DNA of 35,106 bases from an uncultured Paracoccaceae bacterium (GTDB taxonomy: Bacteria > Pseudomonadota > Alphaproteobacteria > Rhodobacterales > Rhodobacteraceae), in NCBI GenBank assembly GCA_938028765.1, contig CALIZF010000007.1:1-35106 (forward strand), written 5' to 3'. Both the position numbers and the translations under genes were made by a program. The notes under the pieces are model-generated. The model did not search any database and was not told the origin of the DNA. It was given only the letters and a program-made list of their open reading frames with translations. This document shows, piece by piece, positions 8,082-16,544 of this stretch (position 1 is the stretch's first letter; each line of letters begins with the position of its first letter).

Positions 8082-9290
8082 TCAGTCCTCCTGCACCGCG
8101 CCGGCCTGCTCGGCGGCCGCCAGCGCCACGATCCGGGCAAGATCGGCATCGCGCGACAGGTCGGCCAGCTGATACCGCTCCTTCAGCGCCTCGGGCGTCA
8201 GTTCGACATTGCGCACGACCTGCGCGCCCGGCGCGGCCGGCCCGTAGGCCTCGCCGTTCACGGCGAAGTAGAGAGAGCCCGAATTGCCCGCCCGAAGCCG
8301 GGCCGGCCGATCGGCCTGCGGGACAGTCCAGCGTTCGCCGGCGTCGAGGATTTTCTCGAACAGGACGGTCCCGTCGGCTGCCTGCACCCTGACCCAGGAC
8401 GGGCGGACGGCAAAGATCTCGACCGGCGGCGGCGCGGCGGCGGTCACGCGCACCGTGGCGGGCGAGCCGGGGTCGTCGCGGGCTGCGGCGGGTTCGACAC
8501 CCGCGAAGGCCCCGGTCTCGGCCGGGTCGATGGCGGCAATCGGCCCGTCGCGCGGCACCAGCACGGGAGCATCCAGCGTCTGCGGCCGGTAAAGCCGCCC
8601 CATCGCCTCCAGCGAGGGCGCAGCACCGGGTGCGGCCGGTTCGACCGCGGGTTCGGCCACGCGCAGCGCGGCACCGCCCCCCACGTTGCCGAGGGGGTCG
8701 ATCTGCGCGATCACGTTCGGCGCCTGATCGATGGGGGCAACCTGAACCCGCTGCACCTCGCGCAGCATCGACCAGCCGCCCCAGCCGATGCCCGCGATCA
8801 GCGCGACCAGCACGAGGACCGAGGTCAGCGCGCCCGGCTCGATCTGGCTGATCCAGCTCTGCCGCTGCGGGATGAACGCCGCGTTGGGATCGGCCAGCGC
8901 CTCGAGCCCGCGGACGCGCGGCCGGACGGCGCCGCGCGATACCGGGCGCGCGGCGAAGGCCGGCGGCGTCGCGGCCACGGCGGGCGCCTCGTAATCCGTC
9001 TCGGCGCAGAACTTGGCATAGGCCCATTCCGGGTCCATCCCGAGATAGCGGGCGTAGGACCGCACATAGCCGGCGACGAACCCCTGCGTCTCGAAGGCCG
9101 ACAGATCGGCGTTCTCGATGGCGGCGATGTAGGTGGCCTTGATCTTGATCTCGCGCTGGACGTCGAGCAGCGACTTCCCGAGCGTCGCCCGTTCCCCTCG
9201 CATCAGGTCGCCGAGCCGCAGGTCGTAATCGTCGAACCCGCGCGGCCTCTCTGCCGGTTCAGCCGAAGGTTCGCCCTTCCGCCACTTCAT
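8082..9290 (-). CDS. RodZ-like protein: HTH_25 domain, one TM segment, DUF4115
   Basis: 402 residues. Domain order: cytoplasmic helix-turn-helix of the HTH_25 type (about 25-98, including LGDLMRGERATLGKSLLDV and AIENADLSAFETQGFVAGYVRSYA), linker, one membrane segment (about 154-174), Pro/Ala-rich periplasmic stretch, and a C-terminal DUF4115 beta domain (about 300-370, with PSWVRVQAADGTVLFEKIL). This is the architecture of RodZ, which couples MreB to the elongation machinery. The position next to ispG also fits. The start at 9290 has GAGG 7 nt upstream. A DNA-binding role for the HTH is not implied; in RodZ it binds MreB. Confidence 0.85.
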   Translation of the reverse strand: MKWRKGEPSAEPAERPRGFDDYDLRLGDLMRGERATLGKSLLDVQREIKIKATYIAAIENADLSAFETQGFVAGYVRSYARYLGMDPEWAYAKFCAETDYEAPAVAATPPAFAARPVSRGAVRPRVRGLEALADPNAAFIPQRQSWISQIEPGALTSVLVLVALIAGIGWGGWSMLREVQRVQVAPIDQAPNVIAQIDPLGNVGGGAALRVAEPAVEPAAPGAAPSLEAMGRLYRPQTLDAPVLVPRDGPIAAIDPAETGAFAGVEPAAARDDPGSPATVRVTAAAPPPVEIFAVRPSWVRVQAADGTVLFEKILDAGERWTVPQADRPARLRAGNSGSLYFAVNGEAYGPAAPGAQVVRNVELTPEALKERYQLADLSRDADLARIVALAAAEQAGAVQED

Positions 9291-9398
9291 GCGCCCGCCT
9301 CGTCCTGACCTGTGCAGGTTATGCCCGAGCGACTCGGGTTCTCGTTTCCTGCGTTCCGCCTAACACATCACGGCGGCGTGTGCACCCGCCGATCGGGG

Positions 9399-10622
9399 TC
9401 AGGCGACCGCTTCGGCGCGATTCAGCGCGCACTGCGCCCAGAGACTGTCCATCGCCCGCACGAGGTGATCGACCATCTCCGCGTCATGCACCGGCGACGG
9501 CGTGAAGCGCAGCCGCTCGGTTCCTTTCGGAACGGTGGGATAGTTGATCGGCTGGACGTAGACCCCGAACTGGTCGAGCAGCATGTCCGACAGCATCTTG
9601 CAGTGCACGGGATCGCCCACATGCACCGGCACGATGTGGCTGCCGTGGTCGATCAGCGGCAGGCCAAGGCCCTTCAGCCGCAGCTTCAGCGTCCGCGCCT
9701 TCGCCTGATGCGCGGCGCGCAGCGCAGCATCGCCCTTCAGGTGCCGAACGCTGGCCGCAGCACCGGCGGCCACCGCCGGCGGCAGCGATGTCGTAAAGAT
9801 GAAGCCCGGCGCGTAACTGCGGATCGCATCGACCATCTTCGCCGATGCCGCGATGTAGCCGCCGAACACGCCGAAGGCCTTCCCCAGCGTGCCGTTGACG
9901 ATGTCGATGCGCGCCGCCTGCCCGTCGCGCTCGGCCACGCCGCCCCCGCGGGGGCCGTACATCCCGACCGCATGAACCTCGTCAAGATAGGTCAGCGCGC
10001 CGAACTCGGCCGCCAGATCGCAGATCGCGGCGATCGGCCCGAAGTCGCCGTCCATCGAGTAGACGCTCTCGAAGGCGATCAGCTTGGGCGCCGCCGGACC
10101 GTCGGCCGCCATCAGCGCGCGCAGGTGATCGACGTCGTTGTGGCGGAAGATGCGCCGGGGCGCCCCGCTGCGGCGGATGCCCTCGATCATGCTGGCATGG
10201 TTCAGCGCGTCGGAATAGATGATCAGGCCGGGGAACAGCCGCGGCAGCGTCGAGAGCGTCGCATCATTGGCGATGTAGGCCGAGCTGAACACCAGCGCGG
10301 CCTCCTTGCCGTGCAGGTCGGCCAGCTCCGCCTCCAGCGCCTTGTGGTAGAGCGTTGTGCCGCTGATGTTGCGCGTGCCGCCCGATCCCGCGCCCGTCGC
10401 GTTCAGCGCCTCGTGCATCGCCGACAGGACCGCCGGATGCTGACCCATCCCGAGGTAGTCGTTGCCGCACCACACCACGATCTCGCGTTCGCTGCCGTCC
10501 GGACGGCGCCAGGTGGCGCGCGGAAAGCGGTCCTTCCGGCGGACGATGTCGATGAAGGTGCGGTAGCGCCCCTCGTCGTGCAGCCTGCGGATCGCGGCAT
10601 CGAGGGCGGCGTCATAGTTCAT
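9399..10622 (-). CDS. hemA: 5-aminolevulinate synthase (Shemin pathway)
   Basis: 407 residues, the same length as the classical Rhodobacter enzymes. It condenses glycine and succinyl-CoA to 5-aminolevulinate, the entry step of tetrapyrrole synthesis. PLP-dependent fold type I features are clear: the active-site lysine K248 in [16 protein letters not shown] (214-220), and the glycine-rich [13 protein letters not shown] segment. The ATG at 10622 follows a GAGGGAG. An upstream in-frame TTG would add 25 unconserved residues. A near-perfect FNR-type box sits 61 nt upstream, suggesting oxygen control. It is followed by the RodZ-like gene on the same strand after about 108 bp. Confidence 0.97.
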   Translation of the reverse strand: MNYDAALDAAIRRLHDEGRYRTFIDIVRRKDRFPRATWRRPDGSEREIVVWCGNDYLGMGQHPAVLSAMHEALNATGAGSGGTRNISGTTLYHKALEAELADLHGKEAALVFSSAYIANDATLSTLPRLFPGLIIYSDALNHASMIEGIRRSGAPRRIFRHNDVDHLRALMAADGPAAPKLIAFESVYSMDGDFGPIAAICDLAAEFGALTYLDEVHAVGMYGPRGGGVAERDGQAARIDIVNGTLGKAFGVFGGYIAASAKMVDAIRSYAPGFIFTTSLPPAVAAGAAASVRHLKGDAALRAAHQAKARTLKLRLKGLGLPLIDHGSHIVPVHVGDPVHCKMLSDMLLDQFGVYVQPINYPTVPKGTERLRFTPSPVHDAEMVDHLVRAMDSLWAQCALNRAEAVA

Positions 10623-10683
10623 CGGTGGGTCTCCCTCGCGTAACGGCTGGGGGGCAGGCTGCGCCGGCGGCGCGACCCTCACC

Positions 10684-10697
10684 TTGATATTCGTCAA
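10684..10697 (-). promoter_or_regulatory. FNR/FnrL-type binding site upstream of hemA
   Basis: On the hemA coding strand the site reads TTGAC-GAAT-ATCAA, matching the TTGAT-N4-ATCAA FNR consensus with one difference (C for T at position 5), a variant tolerated by FnrL sites in Rhodobacter. It lies between 61 and 75 nt before the hemA start codon, inside the 120-bp gap to the upstream gene. FnrL activation of hemA under low oxygen is established in Rhodobacter sphaeroides; its use here is inference. Confidence 0.75.
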
Positions 10698-10742
10698 ATC
10701 GAATGTGCGCGACGGGGCAATTTGCCGCCTCGTCCTGCGCGC

Positions 10743-11321
10743 TCAGTCCGCAACGGCCACGGCGCAGTCGGTGGCGGCCTTGCCCGCCGACCGGTCGCGG
10801 CAGGCCGCCTGCGCATCGCGGGCGGCGTTGCGCCCACGGGCGAAGCCCCAGGATCCCGTCGATGCAGACAGCGCGAAGGCCTTGGGCGCCTGCGCAGGTC
10901 CATAGTCGGCAAGGAAACTCGCCGTCGCGGCCGACGACATCTGCACCGCGCGCGGCGCGAACCCCTCGGGCAGGATATGCGCTGCCACGACGCAGGCGCT
11001 GCCGCCCGCCTTCGCCCGGCAGTCGGCCAGCGCCGCCGCCTCGGCCGCGGGGATGCTGTGATAGTTCTGCGCGGCCACGGTCGCTTCCGACAAGAGGCCG
11101 CGGTCGGGCGCGAAGGCGATGGCCCCGTAGTATTTCACCGCCACGACCACCTGTTCCAGCGTCCGCCGGTCCGCCCGGCTGAGGCGCGCGGCATCGGTGA
11201 AGGTGATCGCCGACCGGTCGGGCGGAAACAGCCCGGCCTGCACCGCCGCCCCCCGTTCCTGCGCCCCCGCCGCCCCGGCCGCCAGCAAAAGCCCGGCCAG
11301 TGCCCCGATCATCCCGCGCAT
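10743..11321 (-). CDS. secreted DUF4189-like protein
   Basis: 192 residues. It begins with a signal peptide (MRGMIGALAGLLLAAGAAGA, cleavage near residue 20 before QE). The mature part has two related segments: KYYGAIAFAPDRG...AAALADCRAKAG..CVVAAHI and APKAFALSASTGSWGFARGRNAARDAQAACR...CAVAVAD. Each has an 'xAIA/AFAxS..G' strand followed by an Ala-rich helix and a cysteine pair, which resembles DUF4189. The biochemical role is unknown. The start at 11321 has GGAGG 5 nt upstream. It lies upstream of hemA on the same strand, separated by the FnrL-box region, so it is probably a separate unit. Its place next to hemA does not make it an ALA synthase. Confidence 0.75.
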   Translation of the reverse strand: MRGMIGALAGLLLAAGAAGAQERGAAVQAGLFPPDRSAITFTDAARLSRADRRTLEQVVVAVKYYGAIAFAPDRGLLSEATVAAQNYHSIPAAEAAALADCRAKAGGSACVVAAHILPEGFAPRAVQMSSAATASFLADYGPAQAPKAFALSASTGSWGFARGRNAARDAQAACRDRSAGKAATDCAVAVAD

Positions 11322-11437
11322 CCCGCCCTCCGTCGTCGATCCGGCTGTCAGATAGCCGGAACCGGCGGGGATGGACAGGGGCGACCGGCCTGCTAGGGTC
11401 GCGGCGCCCATCACGGCGGCATCACGAGGAGGCGAGC

Positions 11438-12829
11438 ATGGCCCATGGGGGCATCGAGGCGGTGTTGGCGCGGATCGACGCGGACATGCCGGCGGCGACC
11501 GAGCGGCTGCTGGACCTTCTGCGGATCCCCTCGATCTCGACCGATCCGGCCTATGCCGAGGCCTGCACCGAAGCTGCCGACCGGATCGTCGCCGATCTTG
11601 CCGGCATGGGCTTCGATGCGCGCCGGGCCGACACGCCCGGGCGCCCGATGGTGGTCGCGCATGCCGGGGACGGGGCGCCGCACCTGCTGTTCTACGGCCA
11701 CTACGACGTGCAGCCGGTCGATCCTTTGGCCCTCTGGGACCAGCCGCCGTTCGACCCGGTGGTGGCCGACGGCCCGAACGGCCCCGAAATCCGCGCCCGC
11801 GGCGCGTCCGATGACAAGGGGCAGATGATGACCTTCATCGAGGCCTTCCGCGCGTGGATCGCGGTGCACGGCCGGCTGCCCTGCCGGGTCACGGTGTTCC
11901 TCGAGGGCGAGGAGGAATCGGGGTCGCCCTCGCTGATCCCCTTCCTGCGGGCCAATGCTGCCGAGCTGACGGCCGACCTTGCGCTGATCTGCGACACCGA
12001 TCTCTTCGAGGGTCGCGTGCCAGCCATCGTCACCATGCTGCGCGGCCTGCTGGGCGAGGAGGTCACGATCCGCGCGGCCTCGCGCGACCTGCATTCCGGC
12101 ATGTATGGCGGCCTCGCGATCAACCCCATCCGCGTGCTGGCGCGCATCCTTGGCGGCCTGCACGACGCGCAGGGGCGCGTGACGGTGCCCGGCTTCTACG
12201 ACGGCGTGCGCGAAATGCCCGACGCGGTGCGCGCGCAGTGGCAGGGTCTCGGCTTCGACCATGCGCGCTTTCTCGGCGCAGTCGGGCTGTCGGTGCCGGC
12301 CGGCGAGGCCGACCGCACGCCGCTCGAACAGCTCTGGTCGCGGCCCACAGGCGAGATCAACGGGATCTGGGGCGGCTACACCGGCGCGGGCTTCAAGACG
12401 GTGCTGCCGGCCGAGGCCCATGCGAAGGTGTCCTTCCGCCTCGTGCCGGGGCAGGATCCGCAGGCGATCCGCGCGGCCTTCCGCGCCTGGGTGACGGCCC
12501 AGCTGCCGGCCGACTGCACCGCGGAATTCGAGGGCCACTCGGCCGGCCCCGCGGGCGAGATGGACACCGGCCACCCCGCGTTCGAGGCCGCCCGCAACGC
12601 GCTGGCCGAGGAATGGGGCGTGCCCGCGGCCTATGTCGGTTGCGGCGGGTCGATCCCGATCGCGGGGTATTTCAAGACGGTTCTCGGAATGGACGCGCTG
12701 CTGACCGGCTTCGCGAGCGAGGACAACCGGGTGCATTCCCCGAACGAGAAGTACGACCTCAGGTCGTTCCACAAGGGCATCCGGTCCTGGGCGCGCATTC
12801 TCGACCGCATCGCGGCCGCCCGCACCTGA
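11438..12829 (+). CDS. M20 family metallopeptidase (dipeptidase)
   Basis: 463 residues. It is a di-zinc aminoacyl-dipeptidase of the M20 family (CNDP/ArgE/DapE superfamily). Visible residues: FYGHYDVQP with H88 and D90, bridging aspartate in GASDDKGQ (about 125), catalytic and metal glutamates in FLEGEEESGS (about 155-162), CDTD (185-188) and the late histidine in EDNRVHSPNEKYD. The dimerisation (lid) domain lies between, with RDLHSGMYGG at its start. The substrate is not defined by sequence. The start at 11438 follows GAGGAGG with 6 nt spacing. It is transcribed alone: divergent from the DUF4189-like gene and convergent with the holin gene. Confidence 0.92.
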   Translation: MAHGGIEAVLARIDADMPAATERLLDLLRIPSISTDPAYAEACTEAADRIVADLAGMGFDARRADTPGRPMVVAHAGDGAPHLLFYGHYDVQPVDPLALWDQPPFDPVVADGPNGPEIRARGASDDKGQMMTFIEAFRAWIAVHGRLPCRVTVFLEGEEESGSPSLIPFLRANAAELTADLALICDTDLFEGRVPAIVTMLRGLLGEEVTIRAASRDLHSGMYGGLAINPIRVLARILGGLHDAQGRVTVPGFYDGVREMPDAVRAQWQGLGFDHARFLGAVGLSVPAGEADRTPLEQLWSRPTGEINGIWGGYTGAGFKTVLPAEAHAKVSFRLVPGQDPQAIRAAFRAWVTAQLPADCTAEFEGHSAGPAGEMDTGHPAFEAARNALAEEWGVPAAYVGCGGSIPIAGYFKTVLGMDALLTGFASEDNRVHSPNEKYDLRSFHKGIRSWARILDRIAAART

Positions 12830-12885
12830 GGCGGGGCCCGGTGCCCGCGCGGCGCGCGCCGAATGGGCGGCAGCAGTCGGACAGG

Positions 12886-13398
12886 TCAGCCGCCGGCCGT
12901 GCGCCGCCATTCGGCCAGCGCGGGGTTGTCGTCACCTGCCCCGGCGGCCGCGCCCCCTGCCGCAGGTGCAGGTGCGGGCGCGACACGCGGCGCCGGCGGG
13001 ACGCGCGCGCGGATGTAATGTGCCTCGCGCGCGCCGAAGTAGAAGGCGACGATCGCGCCCAAAAGCCACCAGAGCGGCTCGGGCACATGGGCAAGGCCCT
13101 GCATCCGCACGGTGAAGCCCTCGGGATCGGCCATCGCGAAGACAAAAAGCGCCAGCGTCCCGAGCGCCAGCATTGGCCGCGGCAGGCGGTTCAGCCCGTT
13201 CACCGCCCGGTCGAACCAGCTGGTTCCGGCGGCCGCGAATTCGGCCGCGTGCTGCGCCAGCGCCGCCTGGGCCTGCGCCGCCTCGGCTGCCGCCTGCGCG
13301 GTGGCGTTCGGGGTGAACACCTCGGCCACCTCGCGCACCGCAGTGCCGACTGCGGCAACCGCCTGCGGCGTGCCCACGATCCTGCCGATCAGCCCCAT
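12886..13398 (-). CDS. holin family protein (GTA-type, 3TM family)
   Basis: 170 residues. It resembles the Pfam family of GTA holins with three potential membrane segments. Visible here: an amphipathic Ala-rich N-terminus (MGLIGRIVGT... to about 50), the conserved WFDRAVNGLNRLPRP turn (61-75), hydrophobic segments at about 76-92 and 107-123, then FGAREAHYI and a Pro/Ala/Gly-rich cytoplasmic tail. A holin opens the inner membrane for the endolysin encoded immediately upstream; the two genes overlap by 10 nt, so they are co-translated. AAGGA precedes the ATG at 13398. No phage structural genes are nearby. Confidence 0.85.
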   Translation of the reverse strand: MGLIGRIVGTPQAVAAVGTAVREVAEVFTPNATAQAAAEAAQAQAALAQHAAEFAAAGTSWFDRAVNGLNRLPRPMLALGTLALFVFAMADPEGFTVRMQGLAHVPEPLWWLLGAIVAFYFGAREAHYIRARVPPAPRVAPAPAPAAGGAAAGAGDDNPALAEWRRTAGG

Positions 13399-14000
13399 GC
13401 CTTCGTCCTTTCGCGGTGCTGCGCCTCGGTCAGGTGGAACCGCGGCGACATGAATTCCTCGGCCCGGCGGATCCAGCCGCCCTTGCCGCCGTCGCGGCGG
13501 CGCGCGTATTTCCGGCTGGCCGGGCGCGCGTCGGCGATGGCGTAGTAATAGTTGCGCCGCTCGATCGCATAGGCGTCGGCGATCAGGTCGGGGGCGCGCG
13601 CGGCGGCGGCATGGGCATGGGCGATCGTCTGCGGGCCGATCACCCCGTCCGCGACGGTGCCGAAGCCCATCTTCGCCAGCATCCGCTGCAGGATTTTCAC
13701 CGCGTTGGCGCCCGCGTTCACGTACATGTCGAACACGCTGGCCTGCAGCGGCGCGGGCAGGTCGCCGATCCGCGGCCGGCGGAAGTAGTGTTCAAGATAG
13801 ATGTCCACCGCCTGCGCCGCGGTCAGCCGCCGCACGTCGGCCTCGGTCACCTGCCCGTCGCCGGTCAGGTCGATGCCGAGCCGCCGCATCGTGTGGATGG
13901 TGACGCCGTGGTTGGTGACACCCCCCGGATCGTCCGGGTCGTTCACGTAGCCGCCCTCGCGGGCGACGATCTCTCGGGCAATCTGCCGCACGTCCGGCAT
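13389..14000 (-). CDS. GH108-type N-acetylmuramidase (endolysin), holin-associated
   Basis: 203 residues. Predicted to cleave the N-acetylmuramic acid-GlcNAc bond of peptidoglycan. The glycosyl hydrolase 108 signature EGGYVNDPDDPGGVTNHGVT (from E15, the likely catalytic glutamate) is followed by an EF-hand-like loop (D44 to D55, DLTGDGQVTEAD), then a peptidoglycan-binding_3-type C-terminal domain with VFDMYVNAGANAVKILQRML and GVIGPQT. It has no signal peptide, so export should depend on the overlapping holin. GGAGG stands 6 nt before the ATG at 14000. The family includes the lysis enzyme of the Rhodobacter capsulatus gene transfer agent. It lies 42 nt after ccmE on the same strand. Confidence 0.9.
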   Translation of the reverse strand: MPDVRQIAREIVAREGGYVNDPDDPGGVTNHGVTIHTMRRLGIDLTGDGQVTEADVRRLTAAQAVDIYLEHYFRRPRIGDLPAPLQASVFDMYVNAGANAVKILQRMLAKMGFGTVADGVIGPQTIAHAHAAAARAPDLIADAYAIERRNYYYAIADARPASRKYARRRDGGKGGWIRRAEEFMSPRFHLTEAQHRERTKAWG

Positions 14001-14042
14001 CGCATCCTCCCTCGCCGCGGCGGGAAGGATGTTGCGCGCCCG

Positions 14043-14513
14043 TTAACTTCCGCCTGCCGGTGCGTTCGCTGCCGTGCGCGGGTCCTTGTAGACGCCCCGT
14101 TCCTTCAGCGCGTCGATGACTTCCTTGGGCATGTAGGTCTCGTCGTGGCGCGCCAGAACCTCGCGCGCCTCGAACACGCCCCCGACCAGCCGGCCCGTGG
14201 CCACCGTCCCCTCGCCTTCGCCGAAGAGGTCGGGCAGAATACCGGTATAGGCCACGGGGACCGAGGCGTTAGTGTCGGTGACGCGGAAGGTCACCGTCTC
14301 GCCCTGACCGCGGATCAGGCTCCCATGCTCCACGAGGCCGCCGAGGCGGAACGTCTCGTCGGGCCCGGGCGGGTTCTCGAGGACCTGGGTGGGCGTGCGG
14401 AAGAAGTTGATGCCGTCGCGCATCGCATAGCCGATCAGCCCCGCCGACAGCGCCAGCGACGCTGCCGCCAGCACCACGATCTGGATCCGCCGCCGCTTCC
14501 TTAGCCCCTTCAT
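14043..14513 (-). CDS. ccmE: cytochrome c maturation heme chaperone CcmE
   Basis: 156 residues. It is an inner-membrane-anchored periplasmic protein that takes heme from CcmC/CcmD and hands it to CcmF/CcmH for attachment to apocytochrome c. An N-terminal membrane anchor (about 11-29) is followed by the OB-fold domain; the heme-linking histidine is H123 in LARHDETYMP, with Y127 of the HxxxY motif. The C-terminal tail is short and flexible. It starts 9 nt after argC stops, so it is co-transcribed. Other ccm genes are not in the window. Confidence 0.95.
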   Translation of the reverse strand: MKGLRKRRRIQIVVLAAASLALSAGLIGYAMRDGINFFRTPTQVLENPPGPDETFRLGGLVEHGSLIRGQGETVTFRVTDTNASVPVAYTGILPDLFGEGEGTVATGRLVGGVFEAREVLARHDETYMPKEVIDALKERGVYKDPRTAANAPAGGS

Positions 14514-14522
14514 CGGCCCTAC

Positions 14523-15551
14523 TCAGGGGAACACGGGCGGGCCCATCAGCCCGGCCGTCTCCGCCTGCCCCAGCATCAGGTTCGCGTTCTGGATCGCCTG
14601 CCCGGACGACCCCTTGGCGAGGTTGTCCATGGCGCTTACGACCACGACGCGCCCGGAGATTCGATCCCCGATCACGCCGATGTCGCAGAAATTGGATCCG
14701 GCGATGTCCCGTGTCGAGGGGAGTGCGCCAAAGGGAAGCACCCGCAGGAAGGGCTCGGCCCCGTAGGCGGCCGCCAGCGCGGCATGGACCGCCGCCGGGT
14801 CGCCGCGCAGGTAGCAGGTGGCAAGGATGCCGCGGTTAAACGGCATCAGGTGCGGCGTGAACTGGATCCGCACCGGGCGGCCGACGATCGCCGAGAATTC
14901 CTGGTCGAACTCGCCGAGATGCCGGTGCCGGCCGCCGGCCGAATAGGCATGCGTGCCGCCCGACAGTTCGGCATGCAGCAGATTTTCCCTCAGGCTGCGC
15001 CCGGCGCCGCTGACGCCTGCCTTGACGTCCGCCACGATCTCGTCGGGATCGATCAGGCCCGCGGACAGAAGGGGGCGGACCGCATACTGCACCGCCGCGG
15101 CGTTGCAGCCCGTGCCGGCGACCAGCCGCGCGCCGCGAATGGCGTCGCGGTAGAACTCGGTCAGGCCATAGACGGCCTCGGCCTGCAGGTCGGGGGCGGC
15201 GTGCGGCTGGCCGTACCATTCCTGATAGGCGGCCGGGTCGCGCAGGCGGAAGTCGGCGCTGAGATCGACGATCTTCAGGGTGCGCGGAAGGCTTGCGACC
15301 ACCTGCTGCGTCGTCGCATGGGGCAGTGCGCAGAAGCACAAGTCAACGCTTGAAAAATCGATCTCGTCGATCCTCACCAGCCGCGGCAGATCGAGATGCC
15401 GCAGGAAGGGAAAGACCTCGGCCACCGACTGCCCGGCCTTGCGGTCGGCCGACACGGCGGTGACGCGGAAGGCGGGATGCCCCGCCAGAAACCGGATCAG
15501 CTCGGCCCCCGTATAGCCCGAAGCCCCCAGGATCGCGATGCGCGCCGTCAT
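14523..15551 (-). CDS. argC: N-acetyl-gamma-glutamyl-phosphate reductase
   Basis: 342 residues. It reduces N-acetylglutamyl 5-phosphate to the semialdehyde with NADPH in arginine synthesis. The N-terminal Rossmann motif [14 protein letters not shown] (9-22), LPHATT (76-81), and SADFRLRD (98-105) are present, and [10 protein letters not shown] lies in the catalytic domain. The catalytic cysteine is C149 in GTGCNAA, where many ArgC proteins have NPGCYPT, so this is a divergent subtype. A purine-rich AGGAAGGGGGG precedes the ATG at 15551. It heads a (-) run argC-ccmE-endolysin-holin. Confidence 0.95.
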   Translation of the reverse strand: MTARIAILGASGYTGAELIRFLAGHPAFRVTAVSADRKAGQSVAEVFPFLRHLDLPRLVRIDEIDFSSVDLCFCALPHATTQQVVASLPRTLKIVDLSADFRLRDPAAYQEWYGQPHAAPDLQAEAVYGLTEFYRDAIRGARLVAGTGCNAAAVQYAVRPLLSAGLIDPDEIVADVKAGVSGAGRSLRENLLHAELSGGTHAYSAGGRHRHLGEFDQEFSAIVGRPVRIQFTPHLMPFNRGILATCYLRGDPAAVHAALAAAYGAEPFLRVLPFGALPSTRDIAGSNFCDIGVIGDRISGRVVVVSAMDNLAKGSSGQAIQNANLMLGQAETAGLMGPPVFP

Positions 15552-15872
15552 GTCCGCCCCCCTTCCTGCCCGCCGCCCGGGTCATGCCGCAAGCGCCGGG
15601 GGGCAGCAAGGGCCGACCAGCGCCGCCGGCGGAGCACCAGGCCGAGACCGCCGGGCGCTGCGGCCGGCAGCAGCCCCGCCGGCGCCCCTGCCGCCGCGAT
15701 CCCGCGCGCCGCATCCTCCGCGCCCGGTCGCACCCGGAGGGGAAGGGGCGAGCGGATACGGGGCGGAGGCGCGGATCGGACGCGCGACGCCGCATCGGCC
15801 GCCATCCGCCGGGCGGCACGGCGTCAGCCGGCTTGCGGTCGGCCGCACGAGGCGCCGACCGCCGCGCCGGGA
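15552..15872. other. 321-bp intergenic region, no convincing gene
   Basis: Lies between efp and argC, both on the minus strand. Several open frames of 85-119 codons exist on both strands, but all are Arg/Pro/Gly/Ala-rich, as expected from high-GC noise, and none has a good Shine-Dalgarno plus a recognisable protein. It probably contains the argC promoter. No T-rich terminator is seen. Confidence 0.5.
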
Positions 15873-16442
15873 TCAGTCCTTGGACCGCTCGACGTAGGAA
15901 TTGTCCTCGGTCGAGATGATGATGCGCGTGCCCGGCCCGATGTGCGGCGGCACCATCACCCGCAGGCCGCGGGTCGTCACCGCGGGCTTGTAGCTCGAGC
16001 TCGCGGTCTGGCCCTTCACCACCGGCTCGGTCTCGGCGATCTCGACGGTGATCTTCTGAGGGTATTCGATGGCGATGGCCACGCCTTCGTGCGTCTGCAG
16101 GAAGACCCGCATCCCCTCGACCAGATAGACCTTGCCGTCACCCACGACATCGGGGCTGACGGTGATCTGCTCGAAGGTTTCGGGCTCCATGAAGTGGAAC
16201 CCCTCGCCATCCTCGTAGAGGAAGTCGTAGGCGCGTTCGTCCACCGTCGCGCGTTCCACCTGTTCGGTCGTGCGCCAGCGTTCGCTGACCTTCACGCCAT
16301 CGGCAATCCGGCGCATGTCCACCTGGGTGACCGGGGTGCCCTTGCCGGGGTGGAAGTTCTGGGCCTGCAGGACGACATACAGCTTGCCGTCCATCTCCAC
16401 GACATTGCCCTTGCGAAGCGACGAGGCGATGACCTTGACCAC
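15873..16442 (-). CDS. efp: translation elongation factor P
   Basis: 189 residues, three beta-barrel domains. EF-P rescues ribosomes stalled at polyproline. The modification loop HPGKGTP carries K34, the residue that is beta-lysylated by EpmA/EpmB in organisms with that pathway. The C-terminal ending includes [25 protein letters not shown] sequence typical of bacterial EF-P. The start is GTG (16442), supported by AAGGA about 7 nt upstream. The gene is divergent from epmA, which encodes the lysyl-ligase for this residue. Confidence 0.97.
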   Translation of the reverse strand: MVKVIASSLRKGNVVEMDGKLYVVLQAQNFHPGKGTPVTQVDMRRIADGVKVSERWRTTEQVERATVDERAYDFLYEDGEGFHFMEPETFEQITVSPDVVGDGKVYLVEGMRVFLQTHEGVAIAIEYPQKITVEIAETEPVVKGQTASSSYKPAVTTRGLRVMVPPHIGPGTRIIISTEDNSYVERSKD

Positions 16443-16544
16443 GGGTTGTTCCTTGCGAAGCGGGGTGCGCCGGGCTAGGCCGCGCGCGATCTGGCCGCGC
16501 TGCTAGCGCATCGCGCGGCGTTCCGCCAGCCCGAAGGCCGCGCC

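Noticed and set aside
6954..9308. 784-codon open frame on the plus strand
   Set aside because: Antisense to ispG and the RodZ-like gene, which both have clear family motifs; composition typical of GC shadow frames.
14043..14046. CtrA half-site (TTAA) before the endolysin gene
   Set aside because: It overlaps the ccmE stop codon and the second TTAA at the right distance is missing.
16460..16525. Inverted repeat with CTAG and CGCGCGAT elements between efp and epmA
   Set aside because: Arms match over only about 7 bp of CG-rich sequence, expected by chance at this GC content.
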